Assembly (NCBI GenBank): GCA_964612465.1
Contig: CAZTDF010000035.1
Location: 1-29,722, forward strand
Source of the DNA: JAFGPJ01 sp964612465
Lineage (GTDB): Bacteria; Planctomycetota; Phycisphaerae; Sedimentisphaerales; Anaerobacaceae
Direction: 5' to 3'
DNA length: 29,722 bases
In this document: piece after piece, positions 8,299 to 15,705 of the stretch
Position numbering within the stretch: the stretch's first letter is position 1
How the letters are laid out: each line of letters opens with the position of its first letter
Program-made: the position numbers and the translations under genes
The notes under the pieces: generated by a model
Database searches by the model: none
The model's input: the letters and a program-made list of their open reading frames with translations, nothing else
Told to the model about the DNA's origin: nothing

Positions 8299-8409
8299 AA
8301 GTAACGTAAAAAGTGTTACAAAAAACACATTCCGAATTTCTTTTTTTTAGGAACCTACGGAAAAAATGCACGCATATTGCCCATTATTGTAATAAGGAAT
8401 ACTTTTTCC

Positions 8410-8438
8410 TTGATGAGAGACAAGAATATTTGTATTAT
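8410..8438 (+). promoter_or_regulatory. Putative sigma-70 promoter of the PurF-like gene
   Basis: TTGATG (8410-8415), a 17-base spacer and TATTAT (8433-8438). This would give a leader of about 90 bases before the start at 8536. Confidence 0.5.
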
Positions 8439-8535
8439 AATATTGAATCTCATGCTTTGGAAAGTTGAGATATCGGGCAGTTCAGTAAAACGCTCAAAAG
8501 GAGTGAAGTCAAATCTATCATAAAGGAGTTGGAAA

Positions 8536-10023
8536 ATGAGCGGCATTTTTGGTATAGTCTCTAAGGGAAATTGTGTCGAAACCCTCTTCTACGGCACGGA
8601 TTACCATTCACACCTCGGAACGGAATTCGGCGGCATGGCAGTCTTCGGAGAGGAATTTTCCCGCCAGATCCGTGATATAAGCCAGAGCCAGTTCAAGGCG
8701 AAACTTTACGACGGCTATCAATATATGAAGGGTAATAAAGGGATCGGCGTTATCAGCGATCTGGACGAACAACCTATTTATCTAAACTCAAAATTCGGGC
8801 CATTCAGCATAGCAACGAACGGTATCATCGAAAACGCGGAAAAATTGGCCGATCAGCTATTACAGAAAGGAATATCTTTCAGCGAAGTTAGCAAGAGAAC
8901 CGTCAATGCCACAGAGCTGACAGCAAAACTGATCGGCCAGGGCAACAACATAATAGACGGTATAGAAAAGATGTTTAATGCCATAGAAGGCTCCTGCTCA
9001 CTTTTGCTGCTCAATGAAGACGGAGTATATGCGGCAAGAGACAGATTCGGATATTCGCCGCTTGTAATCGGCAGGCGAAAGGATGCATGGGCGGTGACGA
9101 GCGAGACCTCGGCTTTTCCGAATAAAGAGTTCGAGATTGTAAAATACCTTGATCCGGGCGAGATAATTCTGATAAACGATGAAGGTATTGTACAGAGAAG
9201 GCCGGGTAGCCGGGATGTGGACCAGATTTGTGGGTTCCTCTGGATATACACCGGTTTCCCCGCATCGAACTATGAAGGAATAAACGTAGAAATAGTTAGG
9301 GAAAAATGCGGGCGCTACCTTGCAAAACACGACAAGGATATCGACGTCGACTTGGTCTCCGGCGTACCCGACTCCGGGTGTGCCCATGGATTAGGATACG
9401 CAATGGAGTCCGGCAAGCCCTTCAGACGCCCCCTTGTTAAATATACGCCGGGATACGGCAGAAGCTATACCCCGCCTTCGCAGTCAAAACGCGACCTCAT
9501 CGCAAAAATGAAACTCATTCCAATCAAGGAAATCATCAAGGATAACAGCATCGTTGTCTGTGAGGATTCTATAGTAAGAGGAACGCAGCTCAAGAATTTC
9601 ACTATCAAAAAGCTTTGGGATTGCGGTGCCAGAGAGATACACGTAAGGCTGGCCTGTCCCCCGCTGATGTTTCCGTGCAGGTTCAACCTTTCCACACGCT
9701 CGATTAACGAACTTGCCGCCCGTAAAGCCATTCGCGACCTTGAAGGGCACGACCTGAAGGATGTTTCGGAATATATTGACCACAAATCTGAAAAATACAA
9801 GCAAATGGTGAAATGGATCGCCAGAGATTTGGGCGTCACAACGCTCAAATATCAGACCGTAGATGATATGGTCAAGGCCATCGGGCGGCCAAAGGAGAAT
9901 CTCTGCCTCTATTGCTGGACCGGTAAATGTCCAAAATCGACATCTCGGAAACCGCCTATAAAAATAGTCGAAACAAAGAAAGTATCCGCTAAAAGAGCAA
10001 AAGAAAGAAAAACTGCACTTTAA
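8536..10023 (+). CDS. PurF-like phosphoribosyltransferase with degenerate glutaminase site
   Basis: A 495-aa homologue of amidophosphoribosyltransferase, the first enzyme of purine synthesis. AAGGAG sits 7 bases before the start. The N-terminal Ntn glutaminase fold is recognisable (GIFGIVS, ATNGIIENAEKL at 93-104, YAARDRFGYSPLVIG at 165-179). However residue 2 is Ser, where active PurF has the nucleophile Cys, and the GHVRYxT stretch with the glutamine-binding Arg reads GVISDLD (71-77). The transferase domain keeps the PRPP loop IVVCEDSIVRGTQ (339-351). Four cysteines, Cys232, Cys381, Cys457 and Cys460, line up by motif (ICGF, PPLMFPC, LCLYCWTGKCP) with the 4Fe-4S ligands of Bacillus-type PurF. 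The C-terminus is a lysine-rich tail. It is either an ammonia-dependent enzyme, a Ser-nucleophile variant, or a different phosphoribosyltransferase. Single-gene transcript, convergent with the EamA gene 25 bases away. Confidence 0.88.
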   Translation: MSGIFGIVSKGNCVETLFYGTDYHSHLGTEFGGMAVFGEEFSRQIRDISQSQFKAKLYDGYQYMKGNKGIGVISDLDEQPIYLNSKFGPFSIATNGIIENAEKLADQLLQKGISFSEVSKRTVNATELTAKLIGQGNNIIDGIEKMFNAIEGSCSLLLLNEDGVYAARDRFGYSPLVIGRRKDAWAVTSETSAFPNKEFEIVKYLDPGEIILINDEGIVQRRPGSRDVDQICGFLWIYTGFPASNYEGINVEIVREKCGRYLAKHDKDIDVDLVSGVPDSGCAHGLGYAMESGKPFRRPLVKYTPGYGRSYTPPSQSKRDLIAKMKLIPIKEIIKDNSIVVCEDSIVRGTQLKNFTIKKLWDCGAREIHVRLACPPLMFPCRFNLSTRSINELAARKAIRDLEGHDLKDVSEYIDHKSEKYKQMVKWIARDLGVTTLKYQTVDDMVKAIGRPKENLCLYCWTGKCPKSTSRKPPIKIVETKKVSAKRAKERKTAL

Positions 10024-10048
10024 TCGTGATTTCGGCCGGTTCCTGAGA

Positions 10049-10936
10049 TTATGCTGCCTTAACTTTAGCGGTTCTGTTGGTTAGATACACGCCCGAGATG
10101 ACCAATACGGCCCCCGCCGCGAGCGACGGGGTGATTGGCTCTCGGAGGATAAAAAAAGCACATAAGATCGCGGATATGGGCACAAAATTAATGAACAGAC
10201 CGGCTTTCGTCGGACCGATACGTTCTACGCCCTGGTAATACCAGACAAATCCGATGACAGTCCCGAAAACGCCCAGATAAGAAATACATAACCAGTCAAT
10301 CGCGGATTGACTTGCGATATTTTGGGCCAATCCTTCAAAAAAAGCTGGAACCGCCAAAGCAACTGCTCCGACTACGGCGGAATACGATACCGACGCGAGT
10401 GGAGACAGGTTGTTCATAACCGCTTTGCCTATAAGCGAGTAAGCCACCCAGCTCAGGACACAGCAGAAAATGTAAAGTTCGCCCAGGCCCAGGCTGCCCT
10501 GGAATATCCGGCTTATATTTCCTTTTGAGATGACTATTGCCGCTCCGCATACCGAGATGGCAATTCCAAGACCTTTTACCGGGCTGATTTTCTCTTTGAG
10601 GAAAAATGCCGAGCAGATTGTAATGAATATCGGGCATGTTGCGATTATAAGCGACGCCCGGCCAGCCTCGATTATTTTGAGCCCCTTGAAGAACATGATA
10701 TTATAGATAAAAATACCGGTAATTCCGAGCAGGACAACAGGCATGATTTGCGACTTTTTCAGCTTAGGGAGCTTTCCTTCGATTCTCCACGTCAGTAACA
10801 TCAGGAGTATTGAGGCCATGGCGAACCTCAGAAATGCGATTGAATAAGGCCCGACGTTTTGAGCGACGAGCCTGCCGGCAACGAAAGTGCCTCCCCAGAA
10901 TATCGCCGTCAGGAGCAGCTTCAGATAAATCTTCAT
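10049..10936 (-). CDS. EamA (DMT superfamily) transporter
   Basis: A 295-aa inner-membrane protein with about ten hydrophobic segments arranged as two EamA repeats. The first begins FWGGTFVAGRLVAQNVGPYSIAFLRF, and the repeat ends IFFLKEKISPVKGLGIAISVCGAAIV; the second ends FFILREPITPSLAAGAVLVISGVYL. These FxKE/FxRE-P-G helices are the family hallmark. The start at 10936 (MKIYLK) is preferred because GAGG lies 9 bases upstream; a TTG three codons earlier would overlap that site. Family members export amino acids or other metabolites; the substrate cannot be read from sequence. It stands alone on the minus strand, downstream of the lipoprotein gene with a 210-base gap. Confidence 0.92.
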   Translation of the reverse strand: MKIYLKLLLTAIFWGGTFVAGRLVAQNVGPYSIAFLRFAMASILLMLLTWRIEGKLPKLKKSQIMPVVLLGITGIFIYNIMFFKGLKIIEAGRASLIIATCPIFITICSAFFLKEKISPVKGLGIAISVCGAAIVISKGNISRIFQGSLGLGELYIFCCVLSWVAYSLIGKAVMNNLSPLASVSYSAVVGAVALAVPAFFEGLAQNIASQSAIDWLCISYLGVFGTVIGFVWYYQGVERIGPTKAGLFINFVPISAILCAFFILREPITPSLAAGAVLVISGVYLTNRTAKVKAA

Positions 10937-11155
10937 ATAAAACAACCTCGATCAATTTTTTAGCTGTGCATTTTGGCCGCTATGGCCCTGACAGTCAACA
11001 GTTTAGAAAGCTTTTGTGAAGAATTGGTGCCACCTTCACCATATCCGGGCCGGGCTGGAGGCGAAATCTGTCCGCATTTGAGATCCGCCAATTTGAAGTG
11101 GAACTTCGTCCTCTACCGGCGGAGCAGTGGCATCATAACCGTCGATTACAGGAGC

Positions 11156-11962
11156 TTAATTAACTTCAATCCTGCGTGTCTCTCTACTTTCTCCTGCCTT
11201 ATTTGTTGCTATAATGGTGTATGTAGTGGTCGTAGATGGCTCAACCGTCTTTGAGCCCAGACTGCTGACGGTGCCTATACCGGGTTCTATGCGAATTTCA
11301 TCCGCATTGGAGACCCACCAGGTTAAAGTTGAGCTTTGCCCGGCCTTTATCTGTGAGCGAGAAGTATCGAAACTATGGATGGTTGGGTACCCGACGACTT
11401 CGACCGTGGGGGCTTCTTCGCTCTGTTCGTCTTTATTTGTTTCGGTTAGCTGATTTTGAAGCCGGCTAACCTTATTCATCTCGGCAGCCAACTGAGTTGC
11501 AAGCTCGTCGTTTCGTTCCCGGGCTTGCCGTACCTCCGCAGCAATCGCGTTGCGAGACTTAGTGAGTTCGTCGATCTGACTTTGCAACTGCTCGCTTGAA
11601 GTGATAAGTTCGGCGATCCGTTTTCGCAGTTGTTCTCGCGAACTGGCAACTTCGCTGAGCTGTTTGTTCAACTGGTCGCGCGAGTCGGCAATAATGCTGA
11701 ACTGTTCCTTGAGCTGGTCTCGTGTATTGTTTAGGTCATTGACCTGATTTTGTAACCGCTCGCTGGCCTGTGCAACAATGTCAATTTTGTCCTTTAGCTC
11801 GTCTCTTTCATTCTCGGTTTTTCGTAAAGTTGCTTTGAGGCTTTGAAGCTCGGCCCTGAGACGTTCTAATTCAGCTTTTTGCTTTGCTCCATTCCTGCAG
11901 CCCGTCAGGGTGAGTGGTAATACCAATGCTATTATACATGTTAGAATCAGAATCTGTTTCAT
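11156..11962 (-). CDS. Coiled-coil lipoprotein with C-terminal Ig-like domain
   Basis: A 268-aa protein. The start at 11962 is chosen for its strong AAGGAG and because it opens directly into a lipoprotein signal: hydrophobic residues 4-20 and lipobox LTGC, Cys22. Residues about 28-175 are a long coiled coil containing at least six imperfect 14-residue repeats of the type RDQLNKQLSEVASS, that is two heptads each. After an acidic linker (DEQSEEAPTV) the last 80 residues form an immunoglobulin-like domain (STLTWWVSNADEIRIEPGIG, TTTYTIIATNKAGES), a type often found on cell-surface proteins. Likely anchored in the outer membrane and reaching through the periplasm, by analogy to Lpp-like spacers; that role is inference. 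No partner gene is obvious. Confidence 0.85.
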   Translation of the reverse strand: MKQILILTCIIALVLPLTLTGCRNGAKQKAELERLRAELQSLKATLRKTENERDELKDKIDIVAQASERLQNQVNDLNNTRDQLKEQFSIIADSRDQLNKQLSEVASSREQLRKRIAELITSSEQLQSQIDELTKSRNAIAAEVRQARERNDELATQLAAEMNKVSRLQNQLTETNKDEQSEEAPTVEVVGYPTIHSFDTSRSQIKAGQSSTLTWWVSNADEIRIEPGIGTVSSLGSKTVEPSTTTTYTIIATNKAGESRETRRIEVN

Positions 11963-12032
11963 TGTTTCGCTCCTTTTCTTTCCGGCTATACTTGTATGCC
12001 TGATTGCCCGGAAGACAATCAACCATTTTTAA

Positions 12033-12148
12033 AAAGCTCGGACCGCAATACGGCAGACTTACCACCGCTACTCCATCGGGTCAAATATCAAGATAATTGT
12101 ACTTAATTGTCAGAAACCTGCCAATGATAAAGTCTTACAAAAAACTTT
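12033..12148 (+). pseudogene. Possible 5' part of a reading frame split by the transposon
   Basis: With the transposon and one copy of its target duplication removed, an open frame from 12033 runs in phase across the junction to the TAG at 14649-14651, about 68 codons in total. The joined reading includes KPANDKVLQKTFSG then VDLKDIVSGLKERW. No ATG, GTG or TTG starts it, so upstream sequence would already have been lost or shifted. It could be chance. Confidence 0.25.
12141..12148. repeat. Target-site duplication, right copy (AAAACTTT)
   Basis: Identical to 14558-14565. Eight bases is the duplication size known for the IS1595 family. Confidence 0.85.
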
Positions 12149-12176
12149 GGCAATTGTATACTTCGCAAACCCAAAT
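12149..12176. repeat. Terminal inverted repeat, right end (IRR)
   Basis: Starts GGCAATTG and continues TATACTTCGCAAACCCAAAT. It matches the reverse complement of 14530-14557 at 24 of 28 positions. It lies 14 bases beyond the stop of the last cargo gene. Confidence 0.88.
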
Positions 12177-12190
12177 AAACCTAAATGAGT

Positions 12191-12316
12191 TTATTTCTTC
12201 TTGGGCTTCTTCTTTGATTTGTGCTTTTTGGGGGCAGGAGTGGAGAGCATTACTTTGAGAAGGTCATCAGGATTGACGTGGGTACTATATGTATTCTGAT
12301 TCTTGTTTTTGGTCAT
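12191..12316 (-). CDS. 41-aa lysine-rich protein, last gene of transposon cargo
   Basis: A short frame reading MTKNKNQNTYSTHVNPDDLL, then KVMLSTPAPKKHKSKKKPKKK. Its ATG overlaps the stop of the PIN gene by one base (TAATG), the same arrangement seen in genuine coupled genes, which is the main reason for calling it. The N-terminal half is polar with a DDLLKVML helix-like patch; the C-terminal third is strongly basic and proline-containing, so it may bind nucleic acid or the PIN protein. It could be an antitoxin-like partner, but no family is recognised. It ends 14 bases before the right inverted repeat. Confidence 0.6.
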   Translation of the reverse strand: MTKNKNQNTYSTHVNPDDLLKVMLSTPAPKKHKSKKKPKKK

Positions 12317-12771
12317 TAAAACATTTCCATCTGGAAAACATAAGGCTCACAAATTTTCAGAGGTGGATTTCCATATTGATTATCTAAGCTCAGTAAATAT
12401 TTATCAAACGTGTGAAGTTCTGGAATTTTCTGAATTAAGGCAGTAGCGACGTGAATAGAATCCTTCGGCTTTAAGGCCTTGTTTTTCCACATTAAGTCGC
12501 GTGCTTTAATCCCAACGTCCCTGTCGACATTATGAATAGACATAAAGGGATTTAAGAAAAATTGCTGTATTATTTTTTCGTTTTTTCGGGGTATATGCTT
12601 TTTTCCCTTCATTTTAATAACTTCAATAAATGTTATAGCAGAAGTAACAATTACTAATTTACCTGCTTCAGCGTCTTTAATCACAGATTGACATTTTTTG
12701 ATTTTATCTTGCTCTTTGTTTAACAAACCCAAAAAACAATCACTATCCCAGTAAACATATTTTTTCTTCAT
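12316..12771 (-). CDS. PIN-domain protein (VapC-like nuclease), transposon cargo
   Basis: A 151-aa protein of normal PIN-domain size. The acidic residues expected for a metal-dependent RNase are in place: YVYWDSD (Asp9/Asp11), FIEVIK (Glu50), KPKDSIHVATAL (Asp104) and LHTFDKYLLSL (Asp123). PIN proteins are usually toxins of type II toxin-antitoxin modules that cleave RNA. Its start overlaps the stop of the upstream 247-aa gene by four bases (ATGA), and its stop overlaps the start of the 41-aa gene by one base. The neighbours do not look like a standard VapB antitoxin, so the partner is unknown. Base composition is AT-rich. Confidence 0.85.
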   Translation of the reverse strand: MKKKYVYWDSDCFLGLLNKEQDKIKKCQSVIKDAEAGKLVIVTSAITFIEVIKMKGKKHIPRKNEKIIQQFFLNPFMSIHNVDRDVGIKARDLMWKNKALKPKDSIHVATALIQKIPELHTFDKYLLSLDNQYGNPPLKICEPYVFQMEMF

Positions 12772-13511
12772 TCCGCGTATAATCCTATAATGTCCCTGAA
12801 TTTTGGTAATTTGTCAGAATCAGGAAACACAGTCAATTTTTCTATGTCAACACTATTGAGCGTTCCATTTTTCTTGTATTTTATTAAACCGTATGCAGAT
12901 ACTCGCTTTCTTATTGAGGCAATAACATCGTTATATATATCTTCGCCAAAAGTACACTTTACTTTATTGCCACTTATATCCTCATAAACATAGAAGGTTA
13001 GTTTGCCATGAAAATCTAAGGCATCTAATTTTCCATCAACCGTTCCATATGCCTTAAACGCAGTACCCAGCAAATCATCTACATAAGCTACACTGGACGG
13101 ACTTAAATCCCTTGTCGCTCTATTAATTTTAAGCTTCACATGGTCGATTTCTTCTTGCTTTATATTTGCGATGTTGCCAAGGTCATATAATTTTCTTTGT
13201 GCGTTCTCAGAAAAATTTTTGGGAGGGCGGTTTCTTTTACTTATCGCCTCTATGCCAATTTTTAAAGTCGAAATAGTTTGTTCTACAATAGCAGCATCTC
13301 CATTTGTGGATTCTGGTTTCACACAAAGAACAATACTTCCAGACTTTACCGACACAACCAAATCAATAGATTTCTTTTTACCACTCACGCTTTGAGCTAC
13401 ATCATTTACTAATTCAAAAAAAGTATTTACACACTTAGTGAATTTGCTGGCAGTAATGCGATTACCTTCTATTTTCAAGGATAGTGAATTATTTGCTTTT
13501 CTTTTACTCAT
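12768..13511 (-). CDS. Unknown 247-aa protein, first gene of transposon cargo
   Basis: The start at 13511 (MSKRKANNSLSLK) is chosen because AAGGGGTG lies just upstream; an in-frame ATG at 13538 lies inside the transposase tail. The protein begins with a basic patch, then beta-like stretches (SIDLVVSVKSGSIVLCVKPE at about residues 53-72; KLTFYVYEDISGNKVKCTFG), with an alpha-helical middle (about 100-145) that includes RPPKNFSENAQRKLYDLG. No signal peptide or membrane segment is seen. I do not recognise a family. Being coupled by ATGA overlap to a PIN-domain gene, it could be its antitoxin, inhibitor or sensor; this is inference from position only. Confidence 0.78.
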   Translation of the reverse strand: MSKRKANNSLSLKIEGNRITASKFTKCVNTFFELVNDVAQSVSGKKKSIDLVVSVKSGSIVLCVKPESTNGDAAIVEQTISTLKIGIEAISKRNRPPKNFSENAQRKLYDLGNIANIKQEEIDHVKLKINRATRDLSPSSVAYVDDLLGTAFKAYGTVDGKLDALDFHGKLTFYVYEDISGNKVKCTFGEDIYNDVIASIRKRVSAYGLIKYKKNGTLNSVDIEKLTVFPDSDKLPKFRDIIGLYAE

Positions 13512-13525
13512 TTTTGCACCCCTTT

Positions 13526-14474
13526 TTACGCTAAGCACGATGAGTCCCGGTACAATAACCTCTTGACTTCAATTCCATTCAACAACATGCAAGCAATTAC
13601 TCCATCGTTCTGCTTTCTCATATTATACCTAAAATCGAACTCAGATAAATATCTATGTAGATGTTTTTTGCTAACGTGGTGAAAAACTCCTGTAATACCA
13701 CGTTTTAATAGGCTGAAATAGCCCTCTATAGTATTTGTGTGTACTTCCCCAATGACATACTACCCTATGCTGTGATTCACAGATTTATGGTTAAACTCTC
13801 GTCTTAGCGTCCGGTAAGCCTTGTAATTGTCTGTCATAATTACTGTAGTATTATCGACGTTTTCACAGATAAAACTTTTGAGGTTTTTTCCTGTAAGTCT
13901 TTCCATTACTTGGCTTTTGACTATCCCATCCCTCTGAACCAGAGCCGCAACGGGAGTCTTTTTTGTGCCTCGGCCCCGTTTGCCTTTCTTGCCTCTCATC
14001 ATATCTCTTTGAGTTTTACGAGGCTTACCACCTATATAGGTTTCATCAACTTCTACAATACCTTTGAATTTTTTCTTTGAGGGCAGGTTGTTGCATTGCA
14101 AACCTGATCCGATGAGCCATGAACCACGCCGTTTTGTAATTAACGCCCAACATTCTATGCAACTGATGGGCGCTTATACCTTTCTTAGAGGAACACATCA
14201 GAGATACAGCCATCAGCCATTTATTCAAGGGAACATGGCTGCCTTCAAATAATGTACCTACCGTAACCGTAAACTGTTTACGACAGTCCTTACATTTATA
14301 TACGCCTTTTCTTACCGGATGTTTAGAATCAGCTTTAGGCTTTAGCGTATAGATCGTAATGCTGCCACAATGAGGACAGATCGGCCCCTTAGGCCATCGT
14401 AAGCTTTCTAAATGCTTTCTGGCTTGCTCAGGGTTAAGTCTGGCGATGTCAGTAAAACTTTTATTCATTGACAT
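13526..14474 (-). pseudogene. IS1595-family transposase, disrupted
   Basis: The reassembled protein would be about 315 aa. The N-terminal part has a zinc ribbon (CPHC and CKDC), then a helix-turn-helix (SAHQLHRMLGVNYKTAWFMAHRIRFAM). The DDE domain follows: VEVDETYIGGKPRK, IMTDNYKAYR, and after the break HTNTIEGYFSLLKRGITG, the ISXO2/IS1595 signature. Two lesions are visible. A run of six A (minus strand, 14074-14069) carries one base too many, so the first frame ends early; removing one A restores EKFKGIVEVDE. Then an in-frame TAG at 13762-13760 interrupts the frame, which continues cleanly to a TAA at 13528-13526. The start at 14474 is supported by GAGGAG six bases upstream. Programmed frameshifting at the A-run is possible, but the TAG argues for decay. 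Confidence 0.88.
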
Positions 14475-14529
14475 GATATACTCCTCACAGTTCAAAATGT
14501 TTTTTCATCATCTTAAATTGTATCATATC

Positions 14530-14557
14530 ATTTGGGTTTGCCAAGTATATAATTCCT
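14530..14557. repeat. Terminal inverted repeat, left end (IRL)
   Basis: On the minus strand it starts AGGAATTA and continues TATACTTGGCAAACCCAAAT. It lies 55 bases upstream of the transposase start. Confidence 0.88.
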
Positions 14558-14565
14558 AAAACTTT
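14558..14565. repeat. Target-site duplication, left copy (AAAACTTT)
   Basis: Identical to 12141-12148 and directly abuts the left inverted repeat. Confidence 0.85.
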
Positions 14566-14651
14566 TTCAGGAGTTGACCTGAAGGACATTGTCAGCGGAC
14601 TTAAAGAGCGATGGCGGTCAAAAAATGAGGGATTTGCTTCGGCTGGTTTAT
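14566..14651 (+). pseudogene. Possible 3' part of a reading frame split by the transposon
   Basis: The open frame reads GVDLKDIVSGLKERW then RSKNEGFASAGL and stops at TAG 14649-14651. It is in phase with the frame ending at 12148 once the element is removed. The composition looks protein-like, but no family is recognised and a chance origin cannot be excluded. Confidence 0.3.
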
Positions 14652-14659
14652 AGCCGAAG
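14637..14659. terminator. Hairpin CTTCGGCT/AGCCGAAG, possible terminator
   Basis: A perfect 8-bp stem (14637-14644 with 14652-14659) and a 7-base loop. No tight T-run follows on either strand, so it is only a weak terminator candidate for the minus-strand TIGR04076-like gene. Confidence 0.35.
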
Positions 14660-14735
14660 TTGGGCTGGATTGTAAAATCAAGGGGAGTTTATGACATTTT
14701 TTACCGGCAAATTGAGTTTTAAGGTTATTTTGGCT

Positions 14736-15020
14736 TCATTGTTTGGATATTTCAAAAATGACTGTGCCGCCGTTCGTGCAATCGAAGGGGTCCGGGCATT
14801 GAATATAGGCCTTGGATTTATCATCTTTGCCATCCAATCCCCATTGTGCGGGATCGGAAACGCGCAGGGCGTTATAATAAGGCATCAAAGCCGACAGGGC
14901 GTGCATGCAAACGGGAATGTCGCTTACAAGCTGATATCCGGCCTTCAGAACGAAGGAATCGCCAACTTTATATGTCGGGCAATGGCCCCTGATTTCTTTT
15001 ACCGTCACTACAGTTTCCAT
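14736..15020 (-). CDS. TIGR04076-like small cysteine-containing protein
   Basis: A 94-aa soluble protein. It starts VVTVKEIRGHCPTYKVGDSFVL, the typical opening of TIGR04076 members, continues PVCMHALSALMPYYNALR (37-53) and has the IQCPDP motif (73-78). Cys14, Cys38, Cys75 and Cys81 could bind a metal or cluster. GGAGA lies upstream of the start. The molecular function of the family is not known to me. It is isolated between the transposon and the sigma factor gene. Confidence 0.8.
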   Translation of the reverse strand: METVVTVKEIRGHCPTYKVGDSFVLKAGYQLVSDIPVCMHALSALMPYYNALRVSDPAQWGLDGKDDKSKAYIQCPDPFDCTNGGTVIFEISKQ

Positions 15021-15705
15021 GTTAACTTATCTCCATTATGAAAGTCTGTTTGGCAACACTATACTATTATGCCGCTATCATTGCAATATTATATCGCCAT
15101 ACATTAACCATCCCAGCTTGTTCCATAGGCCGGATCAGATGCTTTGAGCAAAGCTGCAAATGGAAACTCGCAATAAAATATGTAAAAAAAGTAAATTTTT
15201 CGCACATGCCGGAAAAAAACGAGAAAATAACGCCGGAACAACCGGGGCCAAAAGAATAATCAATTGATGATGGCAATTATAGGACTAAGAAAATTAACTT
15301 GATTACTTTAAATGCCGGAATTTTTGCCATGAAATATTTGAAAACCTGTGTAAGTTTTATTGATTTCAGCGTAAAAAATGCTACAATTTTCGTGTAGTCC
15401 TCGGAAGTATTTTAGTACTGCAATAGGAAAAGGGTCATCCGCCTGCTTGGCAGAGTTTTTCTAAATCTTGTTTGAATACGTACTTATGATGGAGCAAGAT
15501 ATGCCTCTGATGAAAATTCAAACTCTAAATCGAAAAAGCAAAATTGAGCGAAATTTCTGCCGGAAAGCGGCAAGTCCACTTGTATATAGAGCAGGATTTA
15601 GTAGCAGTGATTAATTGTTATAATTATGGAAAAAACGTTACATTTTTCCTCCGTTGTGGCACTTACTTATAGTTTTTTATGCGATAGTGTTAACAGGGGC
15701 CCAGT
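15021..15705. other. Long intergenic region before the sigma factor gene
   Basis: 685 bases, AT-rich, with no convincing gene. A plus-strand open frame from 15038 to 15259 has an implausible composition; its last 17 codons (MPEKNEKITPEQPGPKE) look more natural but have no supporting context. TATAAT at 15619-15624 could be the -10 box of the sigma factor gene, without a good -35. TGCCG/CGGCA is a small hairpin near 15568-15582. No riboswitch or tRNA pattern was recognised. Confidence 0.5.

Larger units (their letters stand above)
8138..8535. promoter_or_regulatory. Divergent intergenic region between BNR_4 and PurF-like genes
   Basis: No gene is seen. It contains copy B of the shared element (8223-8298), a small inverted repeat GTGTT/AACAC (8313-8317, 8324-8328) and a plausible sigma-70 promoter for the PurF-like gene (8410-8438). 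Confidence 0.6.
12149..14557 (-). mobile_element. IS1595-type transposon carrying a three-gene PIN-domain cargo
   Basis: A 2,409-base element bounded by 28-base imperfect inverted repeats (12149-12176 and 14530-14557, 24 of 28 matching, core TATACTTSGCAAACCCAAAT) and flanked by an 8-base direct repeat AAAACTTT. The inner order on the minus strand is transposase (broken), 247-aa unknown protein, PIN-domain protein, 41-aa basic protein. The cargo is clearly richer in A and T than the flanking chromosome, supporting recent transfer. Passenger genes are known in some IS1595-family elements. The transposase stop is only 14 bases before the first cargo start, so transposase and cargo would have been one transcript. 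Confidence 0.88.

Noticed and set aside
12141..12176. Inverted repeat extended outward to about 38 bases
   Set aside because: The extra matching comes from the near-palindromic AAAACTTT, which is better explained as a direct target duplication on both sides.
13760..13762. TAG in the transposase read as pyrrolysine
   Set aside because: No pyrrolysine genes are in view, the MttB homologue here has no internal TAG, and a second lesion in the same gene points to decay.
15038..15259. 73-codon plus-strand frame before the sigma factor gene
   Set aside because: Composition is not protein-like in the first part, no clear ribosome site and no recognised family; only the last 17 codons look natural.
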